A DNA stretch of 64,000 bases from the NCBI GenBank assembly GCA_934047225.1, contig CAKOHE010000042.1, positions 468,891 through 532,890 of the forward strand, written 5' to 3'. Under the pieces are notes generated by a model that worked only from the letters and a program-made list of their open reading frames with translations, made no database searches and had not been told where the DNA came from. Source of the stretch: Ypsolopha sequella (lineage: Eukaryota; Arthropoda; Insecta; Lepidoptera; Ypsolophidae). The position numbers were made by a program, and so were the translations under genes. This document shows, in pieces, positions 46,961-57,540 of the stretch (position 1 is its first letter; each line of letters begins with the position of its first letter).

Positions 46961-47104
46961 TATAATGACCGCAGTGAGTCACCCGTCCCATTCACTCACT
47001 GTATCAACCAAGCTTTTTTGAATTCCTTCACTTATTCGGAGATCCTTGGGTAACGAAAAGCCGTTCGAGCTTTCACTTTCAGAGATAAATGGAATAACCT
47101 TTTA

Positions 47105-47720
47105 GAGCAGTTTCGCAGCCGGATTGTGAAAAACACGCCTTTTTATAATTAATCAAATCAAATAAAATAAAATCATTTATTGGAAGACCAACTATGGATC
47201 ACAAATTTTGTTAGTAAAGTTAGTCTAGTCCTACGCTAAGTGTTAGTAACATTAAAATTACTAATTTTAGAGAAGACAGGTCTGTCTACTGCCACATGAA
47301 TACTGCAGCAGTGATTCATGTAACAGCAATCAAGCCTGTCCGCTATCATGGCCAGGATACTGTTGTTGCTGCCGCGCACTCTGCGCACCAGGGACGCGCA
47401 CCTTTTTCTCAAAGTGGCATGAAAACATTAATCGAAACGGAACACTAAAATTCAAAATTCACTCCATAGTTATTCATCAAAACCTTATTACCTATATATT
47501 GTGTATGCTGCATTCGCAAAATTACCATCGGTTTCTGTAAATTATAATTTAAAAATATTTGAGATTCAAAACTTTTTCAAAACTTTAAGATAGCAGCATA
47601 CACATTACATAGGTAATAAAGTTTTGTTGAATAACTATTGAGTGAATTTTGAATTTAAGTGTTCTGTTTCGATTAATTAGAAAAAGGCGGGTTTTACACA
47701 ATCCGGCTGCAAACCGCTCT
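47105..47720. mobile_element. Palindromic MITE, 130-bp arms, split by a retroelement tail
   Basis: Outer arms (TAGAGCAGTTTCGCAGCCGG / inverted CCGGCTGCAAACCGCTCTTA) continue, after the insertion at 47156-47426, into inner arms (ATCGAAACGGAACACTAAAA / TTTAAGTGTTCTGTTTCGAT). Without the insertion the two arms are about 130 bp each. Confidence 0.82.
47156..47426 (-). mobile_element. 5'-truncated non-LTR 3' end with 7-bp target duplication
   Basis: Flanked by ATTAATC at 47149-47155 and 47427-47433. On the minus strand it ends CCAATAAATGATTTTATTTT then (ATTTG)-type repeats, a polyadenylation-style tail. The host MITE arm is continuous across the junction, which proves the insertion. Confidence 0.8.
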
Positions 47721-48490
47721 TAAATAGAAAACCTACTTTTTTATATACATGTAATTATAAAATCAAGTCAACGGACTATTTCGCTTGTAAAAATTATTTT
47801 CAGTGGTTGATGCAGCCAAAGTTATATTGGAGACTTGGTTACCTTGATTTCCAAATAAAAAAAAAAAAACATACATATACCCACGCGCTATTAATATTTC
47901 TGTGCTCACGCCTGTCTCCCAGAGGGGTAGGCAGAGACTACAGACTCCTAAAAAACATAGTTCACATCAAACATAATTTTACCAAAATAATTAGACCCCT
48001 TACCTTACTAATATTGTTCTTAGCCATGGTTTAATAATTGTGGTCCATTTAAAAAAATATTTTTTAGGTATTCTTTTGAATTTTTATTTTTCAGTTAATC
48101 AACCTTCTCCATACAAACATTCTTAGATTGACTGTACTAAAGGCACAAAACATTTTTATTTAGAATTCGTTATAATTAAGCCCTGGTTCTGTTTACTTAC
48201 GAGTCTCCAGTATGAATTTGGCGGTATAATTCAAAATCACCAAATTCAAGTAAACCACGGAGCAATAAAGAAGAGGAATTGCCGATAGTTCATTTCTCCA
48301 GGGAAAACTGTGTGACACTGCGCGGGGTAGAAGGCAGAGGTACGGGGAAGGTTAGCTCCGCCGATCCACCAATCACAGAGCACACAAAGCACATGCCACC
48401 AATCGCAATCGCTCCCTTTAGTGACGTCATGGCCGAATTGATCGTAACGTGGCGTAATTCATACATCAACTCCTCTTCCTTATTGCTTCC
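47721..48490. other. Non-coding; promoter-like patch and repeat fragments
   Basis: 47905-47950 is a fragment of the RTE-like tail (minus). 48190-48255 is part of the palindromic family of 43140-43328. 48340-48440 is GC-richer, with two CCAATC boxes and the CRE palindrome TGACGTCA at 48421-48428; this could be a promoter but no exon is recognisable. Confidence 0.4.
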
Positions 48491-49096
48491 CCTGCGGTCC
48501 GAAATAGAATTACATCGCTAAAATCGATTACGAAAGTATTAAGGAGGAGTTTTCAAAGCCAAATAAAAAAAAAGTAGTACCGAACGACTCAATAGATGGC
48601 GCAGCCTGTACTAAAAGTGTCAAAAAATGTCTTCCTGGCAACACTGGATTCTTTTGATTTTGACACTTCTTCTTTGCTTCTTTCTTTTTTATGGTCAATC
48701 CATGCCTCAAATGTATTATTGCTAAGATCCATTGTTCTTTCCGTAATTGGTTATACTGTGTGTTCCTATATTTTTACAATTAGCTACAACGCATGGGCTG
48801 ACCATGTTGAAAGTTGAAGGAAATACCAAGCTATTAACGTAAGTAATATAGATAGAAAACAACACAATATAAACACAACAAAATAGGAATGTCTTTGTGA
48901 AGGGTGTTGTTGGATTTAACAATTGAATTGACAATTTTTATCTTGCTGCCCCCAGATTAAAAAATAATCTTTGCTTTTTGACACTTGAAAGCAGGGTAAC
49001 GCCATCTGTGTTTACCTCTGAAAGCTTGATCAAGGTCAGTCTGGAAAACCACTCAGTGAATGGCTTATGCATTGTAATTCTATTTCGGACCGCAGG
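48491..49096. mobile_element. MITE with CCTGCGGTCCG TIRs, long form
   Basis: Ends CCTGCGGTCCGAAATAGAAT and inverted ATTCTATTTCGGACCGCAGG. Compared with 17117-17222, sequence is continuous up to GAAAGTATTA and resumes at GTGAATGGCTTATG; the extra 510 bp between contain the element at 48594-49007. Confidence 0.82.
48594..49007 (-). mobile_element. Nested MITE, AGATGGCG ends, with a THAP-like start codon region
   Basis: Ends AGATGGCGCAGCCTGTACTA and, inverted, AGATGGCGTTACCCTGCTTT, both leading to AGTGTCAAAAA. On the minus strand an ATG at 48805 opens MVSPCVVANCKNIG, with the Cys-x4-Cys spacing of a THAP N-terminus, closing at TAG after 27 codons. This may be a captured or residual first exon of a THAP-bearing transposase (P or Kolobok type). 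Confidence 0.55.
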
Positions 49097-49335
49097 CTTC
49101 GTGAAGTAAACGCATGTACATTGTACAATCGTAGAATGAAATTAAACTTGTAAAATACAATTTCTCAAAACAAGATTTAAAAAACATGAGCTTGTGGATT
49201 GGTTTTCTTCACCACCAAGACCATACTTTAGTTAGATGGACATTATAGGGTGTTCCCTAAAATTCCCTATTTTTTAACGGGATATTTGTGATTTTTTCAC
49301 GTTAATATGATAAGGACTTATACAGTTTGTTACGA
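49097..49335. other. Non-coding
   Basis: Nothing recognised. Confidence 0.4.
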
Positions 49336-50893
49336 TGAAGTTGCGGAAGCCGAAAACTGGCGAATACTACTCGTCCATACGAATAACTATCCGTGAAAAA
49401 AAATTAAGAAAGCTAGAAAGAACAAAAAGTTTTGTACATTTTGGTTGTAGGTATGTTACTTTTCTTGGTTTCTCTTTATAGTTAGGGAGGCGAGGTAGCT
49501 AAATGGCGTAATTCAACGGCGCCGTCGAGACCTATCAAAATCGAAAGATAAAATAATTTCGAAAAGAAAAGCTCTTATGGTAAAAACCATTTAGCGGTGG
49601 GTTTGGCGTGTACGGTTTTTCAAAAATGTAAAAAAAAACAGTTACTTGGGCATTCTCGAGCGCGTCAGATATTCATACTACGTATGCCCCAAGTGCCTCT
49701 GATAACAACGGTATACTAATCTGCCGGTTTGCGTGGTGGGGGTAGGCATATAAAGTAGTCAAAAATGCAAAAAAAAAAATTTACTCGAGCGCGTCAGATT
49801 TTCGGAAGGGGTGCTAAGTAGGCCCCAACGAAGCTCCCTTTAAAAAAACTGACGATTTCGGCGTGACGATAAGTTACGATGAATATTTGAAAATGCAAAA
49901 AAAAAAAGTTTTTTTGAAATACTCGAGCGCGTCAGATTTTCATAGGGGAGGTTTATCTCGGTATCCTGAAAGCATATTTTCTTAATCTGACAAAAATGTT
50001 GGTGGGTTCTCTTAATCTGACCGAAAAAGGTTTTTTTGTTTCTTTTTTTTCCTTTTTTTTTTCTTTTTTTTTCGAAAATTGTCGAGAAACTTTAGAAAAA
50101 AAAAATTTGAGATATAATAAAAGTCACATAATTTAATCATCGTTATTTCATATCAATTTTTTTTAACACCTGTTTTCCAGATATACTCAAAAAACCGGGA
50201 GTTTGAGTTTTTATGATGCTTGAAGTCAAAAAGTTTTAACTTTGGACAAAAATGTAAAGAGACCTTTTTTGTGTAAAATAAAATTACCTTTTTTGTTTAT
50301 TTAAACTTTTTTTTTGTAAAATGTATGGTTCGCGAACGCGTTGCGGCGCGTTATATGCCGCAACGCGTTTTTCGGAAGACGAAATGGCTCCTCCACACTT
50401 CTGGTCATGCGGAAACCGGTAGATTTTGTATTTTTAGTAAGTTTTAGATTATATTCTTTAAAATAAAAAAAAAATAAAATCGCGCTCGAGAATGCCGGAT
50501 TAACGTTTTTTTTTACAAGTTCGCGACCCTATAACTCGGCGGCGTCAAGAACTTATCGTCAGGTTAGTTAAATTTAGTCTTAAAACACTAAAATCAACCC
50601 CCAATATCTTAATCTGACGCGCTCGAGTATTTCAGACTATCGATTTTTTTTTACTAATCTGATCGTCTATCCTAGGCGCGCGTCACTACATATAGAGCTA
50701 AATACTTTACAAGGTTGTTCTATTAGGTCTAAGGTATCTCTCATATCTTAATCTCGAAACTTAAAATCTTAGCCACGCTCGAGTATTACCGAAAATTCCC
50801 CTATTCGCCTCCCTAACTATTAAGGTTGGCTCCATAGTAAAAGTTGTTCGTATGGACGAGTACTATTGCCAGTTTCGGGCTTCCGCAACTTGA
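49336..50893. mobile_element. Outer TIR element, GTTGCGGAAGCC ends
   Basis: Left arm 49340-49389 (GTTGCGGAAGCCGAAAACTG, then CTACTCGTCCATACGAATAA) and right arm 50840-50893 are inverted with few mismatches. It encloses a second TIR element (49479-50821). The right arm adjoins GGTTGGCTCCATAGTAAAAG, also seen in the element at 45365-45866, so the two are related. Confidence 0.75.
49479..50821. mobile_element. Inner TIR element with repeated CTCGAGCGCGTCAGATT motif
   Basis: Ends ATAGTTAGGGAGGCGA and inverted TCGCCTCCCTAACTAT, flanked by TA-rich sequence. The left half has three forward copies of CTCGAGCGCGTCAGAT (49655, 49784, 49922); the right half has inverted full or partial copies (50481, 50611, 50774). 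AATCTGA half-words recur at 49984, 50014 and 50655. A 13-bp-arm hairpin AACGCGTTGCGGC/GCCGCAACGCGTT is at 50335-50369. No coding frame recognised. Confidence 0.75.
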
Positions 50894-51671
50894 TCTTAAC
50901 ACTCAGTATTTCTGTTTGTTTTTAACAATTTTAAGTCGTATCCCTCTTAATGACGAATCTGATTGTGGTTTAGATGTGAAATCTAATCCGGATTCCGACT
51001 TACACCTTTTTTTATAAACACTTACATCTTTTGGCGATTTTATGTTGAGGCGGATCTCGGTTCAAGTATGTTTCGAAAGTATTAATGTTACCAGTGAATG
51101 AAAAAAACATGGAAGTCTGATTAGAGCTGAAAATTGCCCCACGATAGTGTGTTAAACACAATTTTGTATGGCGACGGCTCCAAAAGCGTTCTCTGAGTGT
51201 TTGAGTCGGCCAATCATGGCGGGCCTAGTGTCGCATGGGAAAGTTTACTAAAAAAAACAATTAGATACAGAAATGCGTTTAGTGTTGTTATAAATGCTCC
51301 TAACAAAATCCCAGGTACATTCAGGATAACCAACTGAAATAGGGATGTATTGAATTAGTTCAGCTATTTCGCTAAAATCTTGAACAGTCTACAACCGCAC
51401 AGTTGTTCACTACACAGAATATTTAGCAGAAAACAATCAATCAGTTGAGCATATTCACAAGATTCTTAAGTAGTTCACAACCGAACAGTTGTTCACCTCA
51501 CTGAATATTTTCAACAATAAAATAGTTTATCAAGTTCGCTAAACTCTTCTGTGGTGTCACCCCAGAACATAATAATATATTTGACCTAAACATTAGCTAA
51601 TGCAACTCCACCACACACAAAACACAATAAGTTTAGGAACTATAGCTAAAAGTTCGGCAGCCACTATTTAA
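50894..51671. other. Non-coding with a two-copy 86-bp repeat
   Basis: 51363-51534 holds two diverged tandem copies (ACCGCACAGTTGTTCACTAC at 51392, ACCGAACAGTTGTTCACCTC at 51478, each followed by GAATATTT). The rest is featureless. Confidence 0.5.
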
Positions 51672-52128
51672 GGCGATTACCATCGCCAAATTAGCAGCTC
51701 GATATTTGTCACTACAAATATCAACGGAAACGACATTGAAATAACGTTCATATCAGCGCGCAATGCATAGTGGCTGTTACGACGCTCGCTGCGTTCTTGA
51801 TAGGGCGAAATAGGAGAAAATTATACTTTTCACTTGGACGTGATTACTCGATTGAATAATGTTTATAGCTATAAAGTTTATCTATTTATCAAAGCATAGA
51901 TGAATTCAATCGGCCAGGCCACTCTGGAGCAGTAGGGAATTTGAGGTCAAAAAACACCATTCAGTAAAAAAAAAAAATCATATAGATGTTTTGGTGGTAT
52001 GAAAAAGAAAAATGTTGCATATGTTGTCTAAGAGTTGATTATTCATAATACATTTTTTCATTATTTTTGGTTAGGCCATAAACGAGGAGTAGGCTTTAGA
52101 AAGTACCCATTTGGCAATAGTAAGGCCC
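51672..52128 (+). mobile_element. TTAA-MITE family 1, copy B (457 bp)
   Basis: TTAA at 51668-51671 and 52129-52132. Ends GGCGATTACCATCGCCAAAT and GGGCCTTACTATTGCCAAAT (inwards). Colinear with copies A and C and very similar to A; small deletions account for the length. Confidence 0.9.
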
Positions 52129-52132
52129 TTAA

Positions 52133-53150
52133 GCTAAACTTTTATGTCGAGTGCAACCTAAATTTTGCCATAGGTAACAGACTTTTTTTGCGTGCACGGG
52201 AATTAACATCACTAGATTTGTAGATTTTGTTATTCCTTGTCCTCTTTCTTTTAAAGGTAAAAATGACCAGTAAGATCCATTTTTATATACATTAAAACAG
52301 CCAACAAAATTCAAATATATGTATTAAACGTTATATTGCGATGTAAAGATATAGCATATATTTATTCGCAAATTCCAAAAAATTCCCGAGTGCAAAAGGA
52401 TTGATAAATCGTCTATTATTGAGTTTACACAGACGGTTTTGATCTCAAATTGTAGCAAAATTAACGTATACGTATAAGTAATTATATCATAAAACTAGTA
52501 GGCGATATGTAAAAGTTTTAGCGTCCCTGTTACTCCATATGCGAAAAAACCCTCAGTGCGAGAGGGACGGATTCGTCGAAAAGTAGCGAAAAGTCGGTTT
52601 TTTATTAATATACAATGTACTAAAAATGCTATCAAAATTTCGTTTAACCAGGTCCTAGATACTGTTAATACCCATGTCATAAAATATAATTGCAGTCCAT
52701 ATGTCATTCCAAATTGTCAAACCAGAAGAATTGGTTTCGATAAAGACCTCATTTCAATAAATATTTCTATCGAGCCGAAATTCTCCAATCGCGTTTCTGT
52801 TTTAACAGATCCCTAGAGAAAGATTCCAAAAATAATATACTTTTTTATCAAAATTATACATTGTTTACCGAAGTAGATATAGAAGTTCTAAAAGTGTCGA
52901 TTTTTTTTCCGTAGCGCCTTAAATTGCCCAAAATCGAAAAAAGACCGAAAATTTGGCAGTTTTTTTTTATTATTGACAAGGATGCGTCTGGCTTTCGTGG
53001 TCGTAAACTTGCATGATTCATGGGCCAACATCATAAGCAACTTATAAAAAATGGACTAGTAGATCTGGCGCAAGGTACCCTTTACCTTTCAGGCGACAAG
53101 GTTATCTTATTAAGGGTATCTTATTATGAGATATTAATATATCTCTCTAA
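52133..53150. other. Non-coding; one unassigned open frame
   Basis: An 86-codon frame at 52556-52816 (MREGRIRRKVAKSRF .. SNRVSVLTDP) has no recognised domain; its last 35 bases match the first bases of the window, so it is probably part of a dispersed element rather than a gene. Confidence 0.35.
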
Positions 53151-53345
53151 ATGTGTTTTTTTAAATATATATAAATATAAATGTGTAAATAATAATAAAT
53201 ATATATAAAACCTAAATATATTTATTAACAAGAAACTTAAATAACATAAAGAATACTAAATTATAAATAATACTTAAAATATACACTAACTACAAAGCTT
53301 AAAATAAACCTACTATAAAAACAAAATTAACTTACAAATATAACC
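53151..53345 (-). mobile_element. 3' UTR of the RT element
   Basis: AT-rich sequence after the stop codon, with AATAAA-type words on the minus strand (TTGTTAATAAATATATTTAG). The exact 3' terminus is not clear because AT-rich simple sequence continues. Confidence 0.5.
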
Positions 53346-55400
53346 CTAACTATGAAAAAGACCGCCCCTCATCGTACCCGGCACAAAGGTTCCCATTACG
53401 CTCGCTGCGTTCCCGCGTTGGATTGCAATGGAAATCCTTTGCGCCAAGTACGACATGGAGCGGTGGTCTTGCCATCTGTCTTTTATTTTTCTTCCGAGTG
53501 CCCTCAGAAATGTCTTGGCCTCAGAGCCCCATACGCCGGTCGTTTCAAATGCGGCGGCAATAAAAATGTAATTTTGTTTCAGATCTTTATATCTGGTATG
53601 TTTTTGTCTAGCGGCGCTCTCAGCCGCAGATCCGGCGGTTTTGACTGTGGAGGTTAGATGGCAACTAGCATAAGTGCTGACGCAGGTTGCATCCCATAGC
53701 AAGCATCTACCTCTCTCCCAGGGAACGAGGGTGAGACCGTCTGGGCGCTTACCGTCTGTCCGGCTAAGGCCAGGGGGCTCCAGGGTGCAAGGGATGTTGG
53801 CTGAGACGAGTGCTAGGCGGATGATTTCATTTAAGGCATGGTGCCGTGGAAATCTACCTGCACATCTTATGCAGCTCAAGCCGTGGTGACCTTTTGTGTC
53901 CACCGTAGAGTTGCAGATGCAAGTATGTTCCTCGCAAACATGGCAACCAAGCCTCAGGGCCACAGCGATACGAAGGGAGTCGTTATCAAGTAAAGTACCA
54001 AGTTGTGGAGATGGAAGGGCGTGAAGCCAGGCACCAGACTCAGATTTAGATACGGCTTTTAGTCTTGCTAATTCTGCCCCTGAATTCTTTTGTTTGAGCT
54101 CTTCTAGTATGAAATTGGCTCGGACATCGTCCCAGCCTCTTTGTACCTCCGGATGGTCTGGTTGAACTTGTCCAGGGCAAACAGTAGACCATTCTTTCAA
54201 AGCCTCGTCTACAAATGGTAGCCGTGAACTGTTACCATAGTTACTAAGTATGTGAGTAACAAGTTCCACGACCCCATGTGCAGAGGCTAAGAAGGCTACT
54301 AGTCCGGTGTCCTCTACGCGACGAATACCAAGACCACCGTGCCGGATCGGCAGGGCTGCCTGGCGCCACTGATCTTCGTCAAGACTAACATTTAAAATTT
54401 CCTCTAGAATATTTTTAATTGTATTGTCCAATAGGTGAACTTCATTCGGGTAGCGCCAAACAGGACATGTCCTTAAGGTGTATGTTAATTTTGGCATAGA
54501 CAAGCAGCTACGAAAAAGGGTTAAGGCTACATGTGCTTGAAGGTTTTTCAGGCTATTTTGTATATTTTGTAGAGATTGATTTTTCTTTTCAATAATGTCC
54601 GGGATTGCATCTGGGAAAATAGGCCCACCTAGCAGAGTAAAATTTGTTTTATCTAAAGATGTTAAGCCTGGAATAAGTGTTTGGAAACGAGTTAGAGATG
54701 TAGAACAATTTGAGCTACACTCAAAAAGTTCGCATTTATTCGAGTTTACTTCGAGGCCTATCTCTTTAAATTTTGAGAGGACTGTTTCAATGTCTTTGTA
54801 TACAGTATCGGGGCTTCCTCCAATTGTGCCGTCATCTAGATACCATATGTTCAGGTCTGACTCTAGTGAGGATATTATTTTTTGAATAGCAAGACTGAAT
54901 ATTAAAGGACCTAAAGGATCCCCTTGTTGTGCACCTACCTGTGACAAAATAGGTGAAGAATCAAAAAATAATTTACTTGATGAAGAATAACATTGATATA
55001 AGAAGGGATAAAGACATGGTATCTTTTCTTTTATTTCAAGAAGTATTGTGTCCCGCTCAATGCTATTAAAGGCATTTTTAATGTCAATTTTTATAATTAT
55101 TTTGTCAATCCCATTATTTGTAGTGGCAAATGTACGGGTGGCGTGTATAGCGGCTTCGCAGCCTAGGGCAGTACCGAAACCTAGTTGGTGCGGTTGAAGG
55201 TACTCCGACATAGCGTCTTTAACCGCACGGCACCCTACTTTTGCAACCAAACGACGGATTACGCTACCAACGGCGATCGGCCTTATACCACCGTCCTTTT
55301 TCGTTAAGGCACACAAGGACGCTCCGTAAAAATATGGACAGATGTCAAGGTTGAGTAAACCTTTTAATAGGAAATTACAAAACCTAAATATATATAAATA
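53346..55400 (-). CDS. Reverse transcriptase with C-terminal restriction-like endonuclease (5'-truncated)
   Basis: Over 650 codons without a stop, reading DICPYFYGASLCALTKKDGG at the truncated start. From TTG at 55316 as residue 1: RT palm motifs IKIDIKNAFNS (about 75-85), AQQGDPLGPLIFSL (129-142), IWYLDDGTIGG (157-167, catalytic Asp pair); a Cys/His cluster CHVCEEHTCIC..HH..SC (458-482); then KRPDG (523-527) and LLWDATC (539-545), matching the PD..D-x-T pattern of R2-type endonucleases. These are site-preferring non-LTR retrotransposons; clade not assigned. The 3' UTR is AT-rich to about 53150. The 5' end is lost at the palindromic MITE at 55421. Confidence 0.85.
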   Translation of the reverse strand, partial: YLYIFRFCNFLLKGLLNLDICPYFYGASLCALTKKDGGIRPIAVGSVIRRLVAKVGCRAVKDAMSEYLQPHQLGFGTALGCEAAIHATRTFATTNNGIDKIIIKIDIKNAFNSIERDTILLEIKEKIPCLYPFLYQCYSSSSKLFFDSSPILSQVGAQQGDPLGPLIFSLAIQKIISSLESDLNIWYLDDGTIGGSPDTVYKDIETVLSKFKEIGLEVNSNKCELFECSSNCSTSLTRFQTLIPGLTSLDKTNFTLLGGPIFPDAIPDIIEKKNQSLQNIQNSLKNLQAHVALTLFRSCLSMPKLTYTLRTCPVWRYPNEVHLLDNTIKNILEEILNVSLDEDQWRQAALPIRHGGLGIRRVEDTGLVAFLASAHGVVELVTHILSNYGNSSRLPFVDEALKEWSTVCPGQVQPDHPEVQRGWDDVRANFILEELKQKNSGAELARLKAVSKSESGAWLHALPSPQLGTLLDNDSLRIAVALRLGCHVCEEHTCICNSTVDTKGHHGLSCIRCAGRFPRHHALNEIIRLALVSANIPCTLEPPGLSRTDGKRPDGLTLVPWERGRCLLWDATCVSTYASCHLTSTVKTAGSAAESAARQKHTRYKDLKQNYIFIAAAFETTGVWGSEAKTFLRALGRKIKDRWQDHRSMSYLAQRISIAIQRGNAASVMGTFVPGTMRGGLFHS

Positions 55401-55420
55401 TTATAACATTATTATAATAG

Positions 55421-55686
55421 GTATATAAGGTCTTTCAATTTAAATCGAAAGTAATTTAGGAGGTGATTCAGTATCGTTGATACATCGCATTCCACTGCAA
55501 AGCAATTTTTTTTAGCGCGAACTTTTTTTTGTCTTCTCAGTACAAAGTGGTCCGATCAGCTGACTCAGTTTGTATGGACAAGCGAAGAACTTCAAAAAAA
55601 AGTACTTTGCAGTGGAATGTGATGTATTAACGATACTGAATCACCTCCTAAATTACTTTCCATTTAAATTGAAAGACCTTATATAC
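55421..55686. mobile_element. Palindromic MITE between the RT element and mariner
   Basis: Starts GTATATAAGGTCTTTCAATT and ends inverted AATTGAAAGACCTTATATAC; arms of about 80 bp include GGAGGTGATTCAGTATCG and GCATTCCACTGCAAAG. Confidence 0.85.
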
Positions 55687-56220
55687 GTGGGGCGTTTAAT
55701 AAAAAGTGAGAATGAGTATGTTGCTGGTAATACACTTGGAACATCTTTTTTCTAAACTTAAAATTCATTTTTAAAAAACTCTTTGTCTTGAGCACCTAAA
55801 AATTCCTGTACTGCAGCGACTGCTGCTTCATGATTTATAAATCTCTGTCCCCTCAGATAATCCTTCAACTTTGGAAATAGATAAAAATCACTAGGAGCAA
55901 GGTCAAGTGAGTATGGAAGATGCTCAAATATTTCGAAGTCAGCATCTCGAATTGCAGCCATAGCAACGGCGGACCCGTGAGCCGGGCATTATCTTGATGG
56001 AATGAAACAATTTTTGCTAGTTTGCCTCGCCGTTTCTCGCGAATTTCGTTTCGCAATTTTTTGATTTGGTCTGCATTCAAAGAGCCCATACCAGTAAACC
56101 CATGGTTGAGATAGTCTATTATGACCACCCCTTCACTATCCCAGAAAAGAGAGCTTATGATCTTTCCGGTGGAATGACTCGCCTTAAATTTCTTAGGGGT
56201 TGGAGATGATGTTCTTTTCC

Positions 56221-56656
56221 ATTTTGTTTTTAGAACGTTTCATCCATGGTTGTCATCGAGCCAAAAAACGATCAGGATCTAGTTGCAACAGTTCCATTTT
56301 GTTTTTAGAACGTTTCATCCATGGTTGTCATCGAACCAAAAAACGATCAGGATCTAGTTGCAACAGTTCCATTTTGTTTTTAGAACGTTTCATCCATGGT
56401 TGTCATCGAACCAAAAAACGATCAGGATCTAGTTGCAACAGTTCCATTTTGTTTTTAGAACGTTTCATCCATGGTTGTCATCGAACCAAAAAACGATCAG
56501 GATCTAGTTGCAACAGTTCCATTTTGTTTTTAGAACGTTTCATCCATGGTTGTCATCGAACCAAAAAACGATCAGGATCTAGTTGCAACAGTTCCATTTT
56601 GTTTTTAGAACGTTTCATCCATGGTTGTCATCGAACCAAAAAACGATCAGGATCTA
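56221..56656 (-). repeat. 75-bp tandem repeat, 5.8 copies, inside mariner
   Basis: ATTTTGTTTTTAGAACG recurs at 56221, 56296, 56371, 56446, 56521 and 56596: a period of exactly 75 with almost no divergence (one G/A difference in the first unit). On the minus strand each unit contains ACAACCATGGATGAAAC, the TTMDET motif with the first catalytic Asp, and the upstream DPDRFL codons. Confidence 0.95.
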
Positions 56657-56863
56657 GGATGCGTAGGGCCTTAACCATTTCTTTGGTCACTACCGTTGCG
56701 GGGTGACCCAAGCAAGAATCATCTTTGGTGAATCTTCTTTCACGTTTAAATTCGGCATTCCAACGTGCAACTGTATAATACGGTGAAGCATTTACTCCTA
56801 AAGTATCCTGTAAGTATTGATTTACTCGTTCCGTTGTGAAATTTTTCAAGCACAGATTCTTAA

Positions 56864-57462
56864 CACTAGAGTGGACGCGTGGGCTACAGGTGTAGACCAG
56901 GGTATATTATTGGTGCTTCTTTCTCAAACGCGTCACACTACTGCGCTATTCTTCCGTGTATTCCTCTACTATGGACCCCCGCGTCGCTCAGTAGCGTGTC
57001 GCTACCCTCAGCACACGGACTTCAGAACAGAACGACTAATAAAGTGAATGGGCTGCGTATGTAGCCCGCGCGACCGTTCAAGGAATGTGATAAATCCCTA
57101 TTATTTATGCAAAAATTGTACTAATATTTTAAGAGTACTTCATTTTCGTATAATTTTTGCATGTTACATACCGTTCCATAACAAATATACTTAGTATTAA
57201 TATCTTTTTAGGAAATCATGGCGGCGTCTGCGTCTCATGTTGATTATTCCAAGTATTCTATTGTTTCGTTAAAAAGTACCTAAAAAATTCATGTTTTTTA
57301 TTTTTTCATTATTAAACGATAAAAATAAAGATGATTATTCATTAAATTAAAAACTTTTTCATTCTACCTAAAGATGACCCACAATATTTGTATTCAAAAT
57401 GGGCTACACATGTACCCCGCGCGACCGTTTCAGGAGTCAATTTGGGCGCGCCTACTCTAGTG
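56864..57462. mobile_element. TTAA-MITE family 3, in the mariner N-terminus
   Basis: TTAA at 56860-56863 and 57463-57466. Ends CACTAGAGTGGACGCG and, inwards from the right, CACTAGAGTAGGCGCGCCC. Inner words GCCCGCGCGACCGTTCAAGG (57065) and CCCCGCGCGACCGTTTCAGG (57416) are direct repeats. 599 bp, no transposase. The CAC start and TTAA target fit a piggyBac-type MITE. Confidence 0.85.
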
Positions 57463-57540
57463 TTAATAACCGCGCGCAATTCAATGTTATCCATTTTCGA
57501 CAATACTCTACGACAGACTCCAGGCAAAAGAGTTCCAATT

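Larger units (their letters stand above)
55687..57494 (-). pseudogene. Second mariner (DD34D), broken and nested
   Basis: Minus strand, from ATG 57494-57492 (MDNIELRAVI) to TAA at 55758. The N-terminal part continues after the inserted TTAA element as CLKNFTTERVNQYLQD, TVARWNAEFKRERRF. The first catalytic motif (TTMDET) lies in the tandemly repeated 75-bp block. Then SFHQDNAR (second Asp) and LAPSDFYLFPKLKDYLRG (third Asp). Frameshifts and stops occur in between. The C-terminal end reads AQDKEFFKNEF. The 3' ITR-like end ACGTGGGGCGTTTAATAAAA sits at 55685-55704; a matching 5' ITR was not found. Confidence 0.85.

Noticed and set aside
48596..48817. Membrane-protein-like frame on the plus strand
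   Set aside because: It lies wholly within a MITE and its hydrophobicity reflects T-rich sequence.
56200..56706. Protein with six 25-residue repeats on the plus strand
   Set aside because: It is the antisense reading of the 75-bp tandem repeat inside the mariner.
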